Assembly (NCBI RefSeq): GCF_009646335.1
Contig: NZ_WJBU01000005.1
Coordinates: 124,001-188,000 of the forward strand
Direction: 5' to 3'
Origin: Caenimonas koreensis DSM 17982
GTDB lineage: Bacteria; Pseudomonadota; Gammaproteobacteria; Burkholderiales; Burkholderiaceae_C
Length of the DNA stretch: 64,000 nucleotides
Made by a program: the position numbers and the translations under genes. The notes under the pieces were generated by a model. It was not told the origin of the DNA. It was given only the letters and a program-made list of their open reading frames with translations, and searched no databases. Each line of letters starts with the position of its first letter. Position 1 is the first letter of the stretch. This document shows, piece after piece, positions 17,163 through 25,530 of the stretch.

Positions 17163-19070
17163 ATGAGCGCAATAGCTGGCATCTTCAACGCCAGCGGCCG
17201 CCCGATCGAGCCCGGGCACGTCGCGCGCATGCTCGAACCCATGCGAAGGCGCGGCCCCGATGGCGCGTCCACATGGCACAGCACGACGGCCGCGATGGGG
17301 CACTGCCTGCTGCGCTCCATTCCTGTCGAGAGTGATGCCACGCAGCCGCTCGCCAGCGCTGCTGGCGATGTCGTGCTCGTGCTCGACGGCCAGGTGCATA
17401 ACCGCACGCAACTCACGTCAGCCCTGCGCAGTGCAGGCGCACGCCTGCGCGATACAAGCGACGCAGAGCTTGTTCTCCACGCCTATGAAGCATGGGGGCA
17501 GGCTTGCTGCGACCGCATCATTGGCGAGTTCGCGTTCTTCATCTGGGACGGCCGCCAGCAGTTGATGTTCGGCGCACGCGACGCAGCAGGCGCGCGCCAC
17601 TTCTACTATCACCGCACGCCGCAACGCCTGGCCTTCGCCTCCGAGATCAGGGGCTTGCTGGCCTTGCCGGACGTCGAGCGGCGCGTCAACTCATCGCGCA
17701 TGCTCGACTTTCTGGTGGACGACTTCGATCGCGACGACGAGATCGGCACGCTCTACGAAGGCATTGATCGCCTGCCCGCCGGCCACGCGATGCAGGTAGA
17801 CCGCAGCGGCATGAAGACATGGCGCTACTGGGATCCGAAAGACCTCACCGCTGCGCACTTCACGTCGCTTGAAGAGTGCACGCGCGAATTCATGGCCGTG
17901 GTCGATGTCGCGGTTGCGTCAAGGCTGCGCCACACAGGCGCCGTCGGCGCGATGCTCAGCGGCGGCATGGATTCGTCAACGATCGTGGGGCTGATCAGCG
18001 GGCGCCATCGCAGTGAACTCTGCGAGCCGCTTCGCACGTATTCGCTGGCGCTGGAAGACCGCACCGTCTGCGGTGACTGGCAAGCGGTGTCACAAATCCT
18101 GCGTCACGATCCATGGCTGCGCGCAACGGCAGTGGGGTCGCAACAGGGCGAAGCATTTGCGCACAAGCTGGATGCGGCGCTCACCGATGCGGACGAGCCC
18201 TTTGGCGTGCTGAGCGCCATGCCCTACCAGCTCCTCTTCGAGCGGGCAGCAGCCGACGGCTGCAAGCTCATCTTCGACGGCATGGCCGGAGACACCTTGT
18301 TCTACTCGCCGGAGAAAACCCTGGCGATGGCGGTGCGGCAAACGCGCCTGGACCTGGCTCCTGCGCTGGTGCGGGCCTTTCACCGGCACGAAATGTTCGG
18401 CTGGGGCGCAAAGCAGGCTGGCCGCTCGATCGCCGCCCGGCTGACGCCCGCACCGCTTCGCGCTGCGTGGCGCGCGCGCGAACGTGAGCAAAGGCTGCGC
18501 AGCGGCATGCTGGGGTTGCTGCGCCCGGGGGTCGCCGACGCACTGGTTGGTGCCCGTGAGAAGGCAAAGCGGCAGCCAGGGCCGTCGGACATCGAGCAGC
18601 ACGCAGCCCTGTTCACTTCAGGCCTGCTCTCGTTCGCGCAGGAAAGAAACGGCGCAATGGCCGGGCAGTTCGGCCTTGAAACACTGTCGCCACTGGCGGA
18701 CCGGCGCGTGATCGAGTTCGCGGTGCGGATGCCGCTGGCTGCCAAGCTGGCGTTGCCCTGGTACAAGCATGTGATGCGCAACGGCACCGCGGGCTTGCTG
18801 CCGGACGAGGTTCGCTGGCGGCGCAGCCTTGAAGGGCATCCGGGCTGGAACTTCTACGAACACATGCAGCGCGGTCTGCGCGCACAATGGCCCTCGGGTA
18901 GCCCACCGGCTGGGTTTTTCGAGCCTGTTGGTGCGTGGGTGGACCTCGCAGCCGTCGCGCGACTGTGGCCTGCAACCAACAACGGATTGCTCAGCCATAG
19001 CGACGATCGCGTTTTGTCTTTAGCAATTGCTGCCAAATGGTTGCGATTAAATGGCTTTTCCGGGCCTTGA
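17163..19070 (+). CDS. Asparagine-synthetase-like lasso macrolactam synthetase (C)
   Basis: A 635-residue homologue of asparagine synthetase B that in lasso systems adenylates the ring Asp/Glu side chain and forms the isopeptide bond with the core N-terminus. The N-terminal glutaminase-like domain begins MSAIAGIFNASGRP and so lacks the nucleophilic Cys2 of true AsnB, as expected for an enzyme that uses a peptide amine rather than glutamine ammonia. RRRGPDGAS and the residues around 30-100 keep the fold. The synthetase domain carries the PP-loop LSGGMDSS (SGGxDS at 266-271) and FDGMAGDTLF. It starts 10 bases after the methyltransferase gene. The precursor gene follows 62 bases downstream. Confidence 0.92.
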   Translation: MSAIAGIFNASGRPIEPGHVARMLEPMRRRGPDGASTWHSTTAAMGHCLLRSIPVESDATQPLASAAGDVVLVLDGQVHNRTQLTSALRSAGARLRDTSDAELVLHAYEAWGQACCDRIIGEFAFFIWDGRQQLMFGARDAAGARHFYYHRTPQRLAFASEIRGLLALPDVERRVNSSRMLDFLVDDFDRDDEIGTLYEGIDRLPAGHAMQVDRSGMKTWRYWDPKDLTAAHFTSLEECTREFMAVVDVAVASRLRHTGAVGAMLSGGMDSSTIVGLISGRHRSELCEPLRTYSLALEDRTVCGDWQAVSQILRHDPWLRATAVGSQQGEAFAHKLDAALTDADEPFGVLSAMPYQLLFERAAADGCKLIFDGMAGDTLFYSPEKTLAMAVRQTRLDLAPALVRAFHRHEMFGWGAKQAGRSIAARLTPAPLRAAWRAREREQRLRSGMLGLLRPGVADALVGAREKAKRQPGPSDIEQHAALFTSGLLSFAQERNGAMAGQFGLETLSPLADRRVIEFAVRMPLAAKLALPWYKHVMRNGTAGLLPDEVRWRRSLEGHPGWNFYEHMQRGLRAQWPSGSPPAGFFEPVGAWVDLAAVARLWPATNNGLLSHSDDRVLSLAIAAKWLRLNGFSGP

Positions 19071-19072
19071 AC

Positions 19073-19102
19073 TTGCTGTACGTTGTTCGGACGAGTCAAA
19101 AT
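19073..19102 (+). promoter_or_regulatory. Possible weak sigma70 promoter for the lasso precursor gene
   Basis: The 62-base gap before the precursor gene is clearly more AT-rich than its surroundings. TTGCTG (19073-19078), an 18-base spacer and CAAAAT (19097-19102) match the consensus at 3/6 and 4/6. This is a tentative candidate for an extra promoter that would boost precursor over enzyme mRNA. Confidence 0.25.
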
Positions 19103-19132
19103 AGCGATTACTGGACGTAACAAGGGTTTCGA

Positions 19133-19285
19133 ATGAGCGCTTCAACCGACAAGGATCTGGCCAAGGCTGAAAAAAAGCCTTATTCGCCTCCACGGGTTAC
19201 GGTGCTGGGCGACCTGCGGACGCTGACCCAATCGGGCTCACTGACGCCGACAGAGTCCATGACCATGATGATGAGGAAGCCCTGA
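19133..19285 (+). CDS. Lasso peptide precursor (A), 50 residues
   Basis: ATG at 19133 follows AAGGG by 6-7 bases; the frame ends TGA at 19283-19285. The leader (1-33) has a charged N-terminus and the lasso recognition motif Y17-S-P-P20-R-V22 (YxxPxL/V), then LGDLRTLTQ. Thr32 is placed at the conserved -2 position, giving a 17-residue core S34-P50: SGSLTPTESMTMMMRKP. Glu41 is then core residue 8, which permits an 8-residue Ser1-Glu8 macrolactam ring with a nine-residue Met-rich tail. If cleavage were instead after S34, Gly1-Glu7 would also be a legal 7-ring. The gene sits between the cyclase and the kinase-like gene, as in other clusters where A precedes K. The peptide's activity cannot be predicted. 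Confidence 0.88.
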   Translation: MSASTDKDLAKAEKKPYSPPRVTVLGDLRTLTQSGSLTPTESMTMMMRKP

Positions 19286-19362
19286 GGGCCCACGACGCTG
19301 CACGCCAGCCTCAAGAGCTTCGGAGCACCGGTCCAGATCATCAGGAGCCCCTCGCCCACAGC

Positions 19363-20250
19363 ATGTCCCGCGACACGGAATTCCCTGCCCGCGCGACGCG
19401 TATCCAGCGACCCATTCCCTCAGAACCTTTTCATAGCTGGCGCCACGTCGATGGCTCGGCTTTGTCTCACTTCTACAAGTTGGGCAGCAGCTACCTCCTG
19501 CGATTCCCGGAACTGGCCGACTTCGAAGTCTCGCCGGCTGGCAAGTGCGTGCGGGCATGGGCGACGCCGCGAACTTCTGCCGAGGTCCTGCGACACCTGT
19601 ACTTGAACCAGGTTGTCCCGCTGGCCGCGAGCCGGCGTGGTGCGCTCGTCCTGCATGCCAGCGCCATCAACCTTGGCGACGGCGCCATCGCCTTCCTCGG
19701 CGCGTCCGGCAGCGGGAAATCGACCCTCGCGGCCAGCTTTGCCAGCGCCGGATACGGCTTTCTCACCGACGACGGGCTGCGGCTCGAATGGACGGGCAGC
19801 GAGTACCTCGCCGTCCCGAGCCACAGTTCCATCCGTCTTTGCGCGGACAGCCACGGCGCGATCACCGGGCGCAAACACCCCCGCGCCGCGCCCAAGGACA
19901 AACGACGCCTCACCGCAGATGTGAACCTGCCCCATTGCGATGCGGCCCGCCCGCTTGCTGCGCTGATCATGCTCGGCCGACGCGACGTGACCGAAGTTGA
20001 AATCCAGCCACTCGCTGCACGAGATGCATTGCCGCAACTGGCCGCCAACGCGTTTTTCCTGAGTACAGGCGAGCCAGCGTTGCTGCAAGCCCACTTCGAG
20101 CACCTTTGTCGCGCGGCAGAGTCGGGCATGGCCTACACACTGGATTACCCTCGAAGCTATTCCTGTCTTCCTGAGGTCCGCCAGTTGGTAGTCAAGCAAT
20201 TCGGGCACGGCGCTTCCACTGGCGCGAAGCAGTATCGCCATGAGCATTGA
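19363..20250 (+). CDS. HPr kinase-like protein (candidate lasso-peptide kinase, K)
   Basis: A 295-residue P-loop protein resembling the C-terminal kinase domain of HPr kinase/phosphorylase. Walker A GASGSGKST is at 113-121, preceded by the strand ALVLHASAINLGDGAIAFL and followed by FASAGYGFLTDDGLRLEW, with the conserved acidic pair. There is no HPr substrate gene nearby. Homologues in lasso clusters such as that of paeninodin phosphorylate the C-terminal Ser side chain of the precursor. Here the core ends in Pro, so a Ser or Thr inside the core would have to be the acceptor, or the protein has another role. It starts 77 bases after the precursor stop and overlaps the B1 gene by 11 bases. Alternative: a regulatory or structural homologue without kinase activity. 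Confidence 0.82.
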   Translation: MSRDTEFPARATRIQRPIPSEPFHSWRHVDGSALSHFYKLGSSYLLRFPELADFEVSPAGKCVRAWATPRTSAEVLRHLYLNQVVPLAASRRGALVLHASAINLGDGAIAFLGASGSGKSTLAASFASAGYGFLTDDGLRLEWTGSEYLAVPSHSSIRLCADSHGAITGRKHPRAAPKDKRRLTADVNLPHCDAARPLAALIMLGRRDVTEVEIQPLAARDALPQLAANAFFLSTGEPALLQAHFEHLCRAAESGMAYTLDYPRSYSCLPEVRQLVVKQFGHGASTGAKQYRHEH

Positions 20251-20521
20251 AGGCACAGTCACCATCCCCAAGCAGGTGATGGCACGCCGCGTCGGCGAGG
20301 AAGTCGTTCTGCTCGACCTGCTGACCGGCACCTATTTCGGGCTGGACCCCGTGGGCTCGCGGGTCTGGGACCTGCTCGCAGCAGGACACTCACTGGCGCA
20401 GGTGTCAGGCGTGGTGATCGACGAATACGACGTGACCCCCGAAGCTTTCGGGAAAGACCTTGAAGCGCTGCTGCGGGACCTGCAGGCGCGCGGCCTGATC
20501 GCAATCAAAACGGCAACCTGA
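20240..20521 (+). CDS. PqqD-like RiPP recognition protein (lasso B1)
   Basis: A 93-residue PqqD-family protein that binds the leader peptide and delivers the precursor to B2. Family features: the beta-strand [22 protein letters not shown] with the Gly-Leu-x-x-x-Gly turn, then helices [20 protein letters not shown] and the C-terminal [18 protein letters not shown]. In this family the YxxP motif of the leader docks on the beta-hairpin/helix groove; the matching motif is at residues 17-22 of the precursor encoded at 19133. The start overlaps the kinase-like gene by 11 bases. Only 2 bases separate its stop from the start of fcl, so transcription probably continues into the polysaccharide genes. 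Confidence 0.92.
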   Translation: MSIEGTVTIPKQVMARRVGEEVVLLDLLTGTYFGLDPVGSRVWDLLAAGHSLAQVSGVVIDEYDVTPEAFGKDLEALLRDLQARGLIAIKTAT

Positions 20522-20523
20522 CG

Positions 20524-21489
20524 ATGGCATCCGAACCCAAAATCTACATCGCCGGCCACAACGGCATGGTGGGAAGCGCGATCCTGCGCACGCTCAAAGC
20601 GCAGGGCCACACTCGTTTTGCGCTCAAGCCCCGCGCCGAGCTCGACCTGACCGACCAGCGCGCCGTGATTGAGTTCTTCGAGACCGAGAGGCCCGACCAG
20701 GTGTACCTGGCCGCCGCACGGGTGGGTGGCATTCACGCCAACAGCACCTTCCCTGCCGAATTCATCTACAGCAACCTCATGGTGCAGGCCAACGTGATTC
20801 ACGCGGCCTTCACCCATGGCGTGAAGAAGCTGCTGTTCCTCGGCTCGAGCTGCATCTACCCCAAGCTCGCTGCGCAGCCCATGACCGAAGACGCGCTGCT
20901 CACGGGCCCGCTCGAGCCCACGAACGAGCCGTACGCGGTGGCCAAGATCGCCGGCATCAAGCTGTGCGAGAGCTACAACCGGCAGTACGGCACCGACTAC
21001 CGCAGCGTGATGCCCACCAACCTCTATGGCCCGGGCGACAACTACCACCCCGAGAACAGCCACGTGGTGCCCGCCATGCTCAGGCGCTTCCACGAAGCCA
21101 AGCTTGCCAACACGCCTGTCGTGGCCGTATGGGGCACGGGCACCCCCCGCCGCGAATTCCTCTACGTGGACGACATGGCGGCGGCGTCGGTGCATGTGAT
21201 GCAACTGCCGCAGGACACATGGCAATCGTGCACATCACCCATGCAGGCGCTGCTCAACGTCGGCTACGGCAGCGACGTGAGCATTGCCGAACTCGCCCGG
21301 ACAGTCGCCGATGTCGTGGGCTATCAGGGCAAGATCGAATTCGATACCACCCGCCCCGACGGTGCGCCGCGCAAGCTGATCGACAGCGCGCGGCTGCATG
21401 CGCAGGGGTGGAGGCCGAAGGTGGCACTCTCGCAGGGCCTTGCGCTTGCGTATGCCGACTTCGTCAGCAAGCAGCCTGCTGCCGTTTAA
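20524..21489 (+). CDS. fcl: GDP-L-fucose synthase
   Basis: NADPH-dependent epimerase/reductase converting GDP-4-keto-6-deoxy-mannose to GDP-L-fucose in the cytoplasm. The 321-residue short-chain dehydrogenase has the nucleotide-binding motif [11 protein letters not shown] near the N-terminus, the family block [18 protein letters not shown] and [18 protein letters not shown] with the catalytic Ser. The catalytic Tyr-xxx-Lys is in [17 protein letters not shown], and [16 protein letters not shown] follows. It implies that the glycan contains L-fucose or a derivative; the partner GDP-mannose dehydratase gene is not in this window and must be elsewhere. It starts 2 bases after the lasso B1 gene. 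Confidence 0.95.
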   Translation: MASEPKIYIAGHNGMVGSAILRTLKAQGHTRFALKPRAELDLTDQRAVIEFFETERPDQVYLAAARVGGIHANSTFPAEFIYSNLMVQANVIHAAFTHGVKKLLFLGSSCIYPKLAAQPMTEDALLTGPLEPTNEPYAVAKIAGIKLCESYNRQYGTDYRSVMPTNLYGPGDNYHPENSHVVPAMLRRFHEAKLANTPVVAVWGTGTPRREFLYVDDMAAASVHVMQLPQDTWQSCTSPMQALLNVGYGSDVSIAELARTVADVVGYQGKIEFDTTRPDGAPRKLIDSARLHAQGWRPKVALSQGLALAYADFVSKQPAAV

Positions 21490-21496
21490 GAACTAC

Positions 21497-22456
21497 ATGC
21501 GCGTCTACAACCCCCAAAAACGAATCCTGGTCACGGGTGGCGCCGGCTTTCTCGGCTCGCACCTGATCGACCGCCTGCTCAAAGACGGCCATGAAGTCGT
21601 TTGCGCAGACAACCTGTTCACCGGTAACAAGCGCAACATCGCGCACCTGCACGGCAACGCTGCCTTCGAATTCATGCGGCACGACGTGACGTTTCCGCTG
21701 TACCTGGAAGTCGACCAGATCTACAACCTGGCGTGCCCCGCGAGCCCGATCCACTACCAGCACGACCCGGTGCAGACCACCAAGACAAGCGTGCATGGCG
21801 CGATCAACATGCTCGGGCTCGCCAAGCGGCTGAAGTGCCGCATCTTCCAGGCCTCGACCAGCGAGGTCTATGGCGACCCGTCGGTGCACCCCCAGACCGA
21901 AAGCTACTGGGGCAACGTGAACCCGATCGGCATCCGCTCGTGCTACGACGAAGGCAAGCGCTGCGCCGAGACACTGTTCTTCGACTATCACCGCCAGCAC
22001 CAGCTCGACATCAAGGTCGCACGCATCTTCAACACGTACGGGCCACGCATGCATCCGAATGACGGGCGCGTGGTGTCGAACTTCATCGTGCAGGCGCTCA
22101 AGAACGAGCCCATCACCATTTACGGCAGCGGCCTGCAGACACGCTCGTTCTGCTATGTCGACGACCTGATCGAAGGCTTCGTGCGCCTCATGAACACCGG
22201 CCCCGACACCCCGGGCCCGATGAACCTGGGCAACCCCAATGAGTTCACGATCCGCGAGCTGGCAGACAAGGTGATCGAACTCACCGGCTCACGCTCGACC
22301 ATCGTCGACAAACCGCTGCCCAGCGACGACCCGATGCAGCGCAAGCCCGACATCACGCTGGCGCGCGAGAAGCTCGACTGGACGCCGAAGGTGCAGCTGG
22401 ATGAGGGCTTGCGCAAGACCATCGAGTATTTCGACCAGCTGCTCGAAACCGCCTGA
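21497..22456 (+). CDS. UDP-glucuronate decarboxylase / UDP-xylose synthase-type SDR
   Basis: A 319-residue extended short-chain dehydrogenase that decarboxylates UDP-glucuronate to UDP-xylose. Diagnostic segments: [20 protein letters not shown] (NAD-binding), [53 protein letters not shown] and [14 protein letters not shown] (catalytic Tyr/Lys), followed by [21 protein letters not shown]. These match UXS enzymes closely. The frame is open upstream to 21398, but the family start is ATG 21497, 7 bases after fcl. It suggests xylose or a xylose-derived sugar in the polymer. Confidence 0.93.
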   Translation: MRVYNPQKRILVTGGAGFLGSHLIDRLLKDGHEVVCADNLFTGNKRNIAHLHGNAAFEFMRHDVTFPLYLEVDQIYNLACPASPIHYQHDPVQTTKTSVHGAINMLGLAKRLKCRIFQASTSEVYGDPSVHPQTESYWGNVNPIGIRSCYDEGKRCAETLFFDYHRQHQLDIKVARIFNTYGPRMHPNDGRVVSNFIVQALKNEPITIYGSGLQTRSFCYVDDLIEGFVRLMNTGPDTPGPMNLGNPNEFTIRELADKVIELTGSRSTIVDKPLPSDDPMQRKPDITLAREKLDWTPKVQLDEGLRKTIEYFDQLLETA

Positions 22457-22458
22457 CC

Positions 22459-25400
22459 ATGTGCGGCGTCGTCGCCCTCTATGCGCATGCCGCCTCGGCC
22501 CCGCAGGTGGACCGTGACGAGGTGCGCGCAATTCGCGACCACATGGCCGCGCGCGGACCGGACGGTGCAGGCGAATGGTTCTCTGCAGACCATCGCGTGG
22601 CCCTGGCCCACCGGCGGTTGTCGATCATCGACCTGTCGGAACGCGGCGCTCAACCCATGCGCAGCGCCGATGGCCAATGCGTCATCAGCTTCAACGGCGA
22701 GATCTACAACTACCGCGAACTGAAGGCAGACCTGGTTGCACGCGGGCGCATCTTTGCCAGTGACAGCGACACCGAAGTGCTGCTGCAGCTCTACGCGGAA
22801 TTCGGCACCGGCATGCTCGACAAACTGCGGGGCATGTTCGCGTTCGCCCTGTGGGACGGCCGGCTCGGTGCCATGCTGGTGGCGCGAGACCCTTTCGGCA
22901 TCAAGCCGCTTTACTACGCCGACGACGGGCGAACATTTCGCGCGGCCTCGCAGGTCAAGGCCCTGCTGCGCAGCCCGATCGATACATCGCCCCAGCCTGC
23001 GGGACTCGCCGGCTTCTTCCTGTGGGGAAGCGTGCCACCCCCATGGACGCTCTACAAAGGCATCCACAACCTGCCGGCGGGTCACTTCATGTGGGTCCGG
23101 CAAGACGGCATCACCGCGCCACAGCCCTATTGCCTGATCAGCGACATCCTGCGCGAAGGGCTCGCTGCGCCCGCAACTGGCTCCGAGGCCCAGGCCCTCG
23201 AAGCGATTGCCGACGCGCTGCACGAGAGCGTTCGCGCCCACCAGGTGGCGGATGTGCCCGTGGCAACCTTCCTGTCTGCAGGGCTCGACTCGTCGATGAT
23301 CTGCTCGCTGGTGTCGAAGGACGGCATCACACCGAGAACGATCACGCTGGCGTTTGCCGAGTTCGTGGGCATGCCCGACGACGAGTCCGTGCTGGCCGCA
23401 GCCATCGCAAAGCAATACAACACGCGGCACGCGACAGTCGCCGTTCAACGCGCCGACTTCGAGGCCGAACGCGCTCGCCTCATGATGGCGATGGACCAGC
23501 CTTCCATCGACGGAGTCAACACCTGGTTCGTGGCGCGCGCTGCTGCGTCAAAGGGCATCAAGGTGGCCATGTCCGGCCTGGGTGGCGACGAGCTCTTCGC
23601 GTCCTATCCAAGCTTTACCGATGTACCTCGCATACGCCGTCTCGCAGGGCCGCCAGGCGCTGTGCCTGGCCTGGGCATCACCGTGCGGCGGCTCACGAGC
23701 TCCATGCTCCGGCGCTTCACGTCGCCCAAGTATGCGGGGCTGCTCGAATATGGCGGCACCATGGGTGGCGCTTATCTGCTGCGCCGCGGGCTGTACATGC
23801 CATGGGAGCTGCCCCAGGTGATGGACCCTGACATGGCGCGCGCTGGCTGGCGCGACCTGGCGTGCATTGCCACCCTGAACGAGACCGCATCGGGTATGGA
23901 AGGCCACCCTCGAATGGCCGTCACGGCGCTGGAAACCTCGTGGTACATGCGCAACCAGCTCCTGCGTGATGCTGACTGGGCAGGCATGGCGCATTCACTC
24001 GAAATCCGTGTGCCGTTCGTGGACGTGCCGTTGTTCAGGAAAGTGGTGCCCTGGCTGGCGGCGCATCCCCACCTCGCCAAGCGAAGCGTGGCACAGGCCA
24101 CCGCACCCGAGCTGCCCCCCGAGTTGCTGGCCAAACCCAAGACCGGCTTCACCGTACCGGTGCGGACGTGGCTTGGAGCGCCGCATTCAGGCAAGGCAGA
24201 ACGTGGCCTGCGTGGGTGGGCCCGCATCATTGCCCGCGACAGCGCAGCTGGCGGCCCCCAGGGTGCGCACCACACCAGGCGCCCCCGCGTGCTGCTGTCC
24301 ACGATAGCGCCAGGCAACGGCGGCGTGCATGCGATGACAGCCTTTGCCGTGCGGGCGCTCAAGGCCCACGGTTACGAACCCGTCATCGCCCACTACGCAC
24401 CGTACAGCGTCATGCCGTCGTTATCGGCGCCTGTGTACAAGCTGCCCTGGGCCCGCGTCGGCACCCTGCGTGGCACGTCTCATGGCGATGTGGAGACGCA
24501 CGCGATCGGCGCATGGCTGCCCGAGCTCGAGTTCACGCACTACAACGCCACCCGCCAATGGCGCGCCGTCATGGACGGCTGTGATGCGTTCGTCATGGCG
24601 TCAGGCAATGTGCTTGCGGCGACCGCCTTCCAGCAAACCCGGCGCCCCTACGTGGCATGGGTCGCCACTGATTGGGCAGGCGACCGCAAAGACCGCGTTC
24701 GCCACTTCCCGCTGGTGCGCCGGATGGTGGACCAGTTCATCAGCACGCCGGTGATCAGGCGCATGGAGCGCTCGCTCCTTCAAAGCGCAAACGTACTCTC
24801 GCTGAGCAAGTACACGGCGAAGATGCTCCACGAGGTGGCCGGCCCGGACATCGGGGACACAACGCTGCCCGTGCCGATCGACACCCATTTGTTCGTGCCG
24901 GATCCGGCGGCACGAGTGCCCCGACGGATCGGGTTTGCCGGCCGCTACAACGACCCGCGCAAGAACATAAGCCTGCTGCTGGAAGTCACGCAGCTCATGC
25001 GCGCAAACGGCCGCCCTGTGCAGCTGTTCCTGATGGGTGACCACCCCACAGATGCGCTGGCGCAGCGCGTAGCAGCGATGGGCCTGGCAGGCGACGTGAC
25101 GTTCACCGCCACACTGCCTCGCGAGGCGATGCCTGCAGCCCTGCAGACGCTCGACGTGTTTGTGCTGCCCTCCCATCAGGAAGGCCTGTGCATTGCGGCA
25201 CTCGAAGCGATGGCTTGCGCGGTGCCCGTCGTATCGACGCGCTGCGGCGGGCCGGAAGAATTCGTTGTCGATGACGTCACCGGCTACGTGGTGGGCTTCG
25301 AGCCGCAGGCGATGTGCCAGGCACTCGACGCCATCCTGGATGACGCGCAACGCAGGGCGCGCATGGGCATGGCGGCGCGCGAAATGGCGGTGAGACACTA

Positions 25401-25530
25401 TGGGCACCAGCGAGCCGAGATGACGTTCATTGGCGCTTTGCACACCACATTCCCGCAGCTGTGTCCGGCTGCGCCCCATGCACCGGATGCGCCCGAAGCG
25501 CCGCAGACGACTTTCGCGGTCGCGGCGTAA
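22459..25530 (+). CDS. Asparagine synthetase B fused to a GT4 glycosyltransferase
   Basis: A 1023-residue two-part protein. Residues 1-~600 are a full glutamine-hydrolysing asparagine synthetase: Cys2 nucleophile (MCGVVALYAH), ARGPDGAGEW, SFNGEIYNYRELK, RDPFGIKPLYY, a PP-loop FLSAGLDSSMI (SxGxDS at 273-278, second Gly replaced by Ala) and MSGLGGDELFASYPSF. From about residue 607 a GT-B fold glycosyltransferase begins (RVLLSTIAPGNGGVHAM), with FAGRYNDPRKNISLLLEV and the GT4 donor-site block PSHQEGLCIAALEAMACAVPVVS near 905. The frame is uninterrupted through the junction, so this is a natural fusion rather than two genes. In polysaccharide loci AsnB-like proteins may amidate sugar acids; fusion to a transferase fits that but is inference. 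Starts 2 bases after the UXS gene. Confidence 0.88.
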   Translation: MCGVVALYAHAASAPQVDRDEVRAIRDHMAARGPDGAGEWFSADHRVALAHRRLSIIDLSERGAQPMRSADGQCVISFNGEIYNYRELKADLVARGRIFASDSDTEVLLQLYAEFGTGMLDKLRGMFAFALWDGRLGAMLVARDPFGIKPLYYADDGRTFRAASQVKALLRSPIDTSPQPAGLAGFFLWGSVPPPWTLYKGIHNLPAGHFMWVRQDGITAPQPYCLISDILREGLAAPATGSEAQALEAIADALHESVRAHQVADVPVATFLSAGLDSSMICSLVSKDGITPRTITLAFAEFVGMPDDESVLAAAIAKQYNTRHATVAVQRADFEAERARLMMAMDQPSIDGVNTWFVARAAASKGIKVAMSGLGGDELFASYPSFTDVPRIRRLAGPPGAVPGLGITVRRLTSSMLRRFTSPKYAGLLEYGGTMGGAYLLRRGLYMPWELPQVMDPDMARAGWRDLACIATLNETASGMEGHPRMAVTALETSWYMRNQLLRDADWAGMAHSLEIRVPFVDVPLFRKVVPWLAAHPHLAKRSVAQATAPELPPELLAKPKTGFTVPVRTWLGAPHSGKAERGLRGWARIIARDSAAGGPQGAHHTRRPRVLLSTIAPGNGGVHAMTAFAVRALKAHGYEPVIAHYAPYSVMPSLSAPVYKLPWARVGTLRGTSHGDVETHAIGAWLPELEFTHYNATRQWRAVMDGCDAFVMASGNVLAATAFQQTRRPYVAWVATDWAGDRKDRVRHFPLVRRMVDQFISTPVIRRMERSLLQSANVLSLSKYTAKMLHEVAGPDIGDTTLPVPIDTHLFVPDPAARVPRRIGFAGRYNDPRKNISLLLEVTQLMRANGRPVQLFLMGDHPTDALAQRVAAMGLAGDVTFTATLPREAMPAALQTLDVFVLPSHQEGLCIAALEAMACAVPVVSTRCGGPEEFVVDDVTGYVVGFEPQAMCQALDAILDDAQRRARMGMAAREMAVRHYGHQRAEMTFIGALHTTFPQLCPAAPHAPDAPEAPQTTFAVAA

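Larger units (their letters stand above)
12701..20521 (+). other. Lasso-peptide (RiPP) biosynthetic gene cluster
   Basis: Nine co-directional genes, counting the short precursor. In order: nucleotidyltransferase, ABC exporter (D), transglutaminase-like B2, PRMT-fold methyltransferase, Asn-synthetase-like cyclase (C), precursor A, HPr-kinase-like K and PqqD-like B1, with the unknown 11119 gene probably first. A, B1, B2 and C together are the diagnostic minimal set for lasso peptides. The assignment rests on all four being present with intact key residues and on the precursor's leader motif. Confidence 0.9.

Noticed and set aside
19235..19285. Lasso core starting at Gly35 (Gly1-Glu7 ring)
   Set aside because: Possible ring size, but it would put Gln rather than Thr at position -2 of the leader; Ser34 is preferred. 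Kept as an alternative in the precursor entry.
19286..19362. Terminator or attenuator between the lasso precursor and the kinase-like gene
   Set aside because: Only short stems (4 bp) without a T-run are present.
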